A stretch of DNA of 6,815 nucleotides. Source: Candidatus Bathyarchaeota archaeon. GTDB taxonomy: Archaea > Thermoproteota > Bathyarchaeia > TCS64. Shown here piece by piece: positions 6,633-6,815 of this stretch; positions within the stretch are counted from its first letter, which is position 1, and every line of letters begins with the position of its first letter. Both the position numbers and the translations under genes were made by a program. Below the pieces are notes generated by a model that had not been told where the DNA came from, did no database searches, and was given only the letters and a program-made list of their open reading frames with translations. The stretch spans positions 1 to 6,815 of the forward strand of contig JAGTQJ010000086.1 in the NCBI GenBank assembly GCA_018396515.1. The letters run 5' to 3'.

Positions 6633-6815
6633 TCAGGCCTCCCTAACCCTGGTCTCCTCATAGGCTATCCTCATGGCCTCTATATTCATCGCGTGGAGCC
6701 TTTCAGGGAGCACCTGCCTAATGGCCTCCTCGACGCTCGAGAGCTTGAGCATCCCCACAGTCTTGATGAAGGCGCCTAAGATGGCAGTGTTGGATATGGG
6801 CACTTTAAGCGTTTT
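6633..6815 (-). CDS. porG: Pyruvate:ferredoxin oxidoreductase gamma subunit, C-terminal 60 residues (5' end outside window)
   Basis: Reading the minus strand from the window edge gives 60 open codons ending in TGA (6635-6633). The peptide contains PISNTAILGAFIKTVGMLKL followed by SSVEEAIRQVLPERL and NIEAMRIAYEE. This is the typical end of OFOR gamma subunits, with the conserved NTxxLGAF motif and the closing helix of the form SVEEAI...N.EA...GYEE. The gamma domain closes over the active site and takes part in CoA access. The gene precedes porD by one base, giving the common archaeal order gamma-delta-alpha-beta. The start, and with it the operon promoter, lies to the right of the window. Confidence 0.88.
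   Translation of the reverse strand, partial: KTLKVPISNTAILGAFIKTVGMLKLSSVEEAIRQVLPERLHAMNIEAMRIAYEETRVREA
6638..6643 (-). promoter_or_regulatory. Shine-Dalgarno site deciding the porD start
   Basis: Minus-strand GGGAGG, inside the last codons of porG, is followed by CCTGAT and then ATG at 6631-6629. The 6-base spacing is ideal and favours this ATG over the upstream in-frame ATG at 6661. It couples porD translation to that of porG. Confidence 0.7.

Noticed and set aside
6632..6661. ATG at 6661 as the porD start (105 residues)
   Set aside because: It overlaps the porG coding end by 29 bases, has a weaker ribosome site and adds a non-family MRRPGLGRPD leader; the ATG at 6631 has GGGAGG at 6-base spacing.
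1..6815. CRISPR arrays, tRNA/rRNA genes, insertion sequences
   Set aside because: No regularly spaced repeats, cloverleaf-like or rRNA sequences, transposase motifs or terminal inverted repeats were seen on reading; nearly all bases belong to the genes described.

Overview
The window looks like part of an archaeal chromosome, probably from an anaerobic, autotrophy-capable lineage. The signs are a form III (archaeal-type) RuBisCO large subunit, a four-subunit pyruvate:ferredoxin oxidoreductase in the split archaeal arrangement, heavy use of AGG/AGA arginine and ATA isoleucine codons, an AT-rich TATA-like element before a gene without a Shine-Dalgarno site, and oligo-T tracts instead of hairpins at gene ends. 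Bathyarchaeia-like or another thermophilic Thermoproteota/Euryarchaeota group would fit, but the sequence alone does not decide this.

Layout. (1) Bases 1-435, plus strand: the C-terminal third of a form III RuBisCO, cut by the window edge. (2) Bases 436-520: a short AT-rich gap holding the likely end of the rbcL transcript and the likely promoter of the next operon. (3) Bases 521-4082, plus strand: a two-gene operon of Mg-chelatase/cobaltochelatase-type AAA+ ATPases. The first is a stand-alone ChlI/BchI-like protein. The second is an 827-residue protein with a second ChlI-like AAA+ module, a linker carrying a predicted membrane hairpin, and a ChlD-like von Willebrand factor A domain. (4) Bases 4083-4231: a convergent intergenic region with oligo-T tracts for both strands and a doubtful 34-codon ORF. 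(5) Bases 4232-6815, minus strand: porG (3' part only) - porD - porA - porB, nearly contiguous, encoding the gamma, delta, alpha and beta subunits of a 2-oxoacid (most likely pyruvate):ferredoxin oxidoreductase.

How the genes work together. PorGDAB interconverts pyruvate + CoA and acetyl-CoA + CO2 using ferredoxin. Form III RuBisCO acts in nucleoside (AMP) recycling, fixing CO2 on ribulose 1,5-bisphosphate to give 3-phosphoglycerate. Both touch central carbon/CO2 metabolism, but they lie on different strands and transcripts, so a shared role is only an inference. The ChlI/ChlD pair would be the ATP-driven motor of a metal chelatase, yet no catalytic H/CobN subunit is present here. The most unusual item is the second ATPase: its ChlD-type linker contains a membrane hairpin, its Walker B acidic pair is swapped (E-D instead of D-E), and it shares a four-cysteine cluster with its neighbour.
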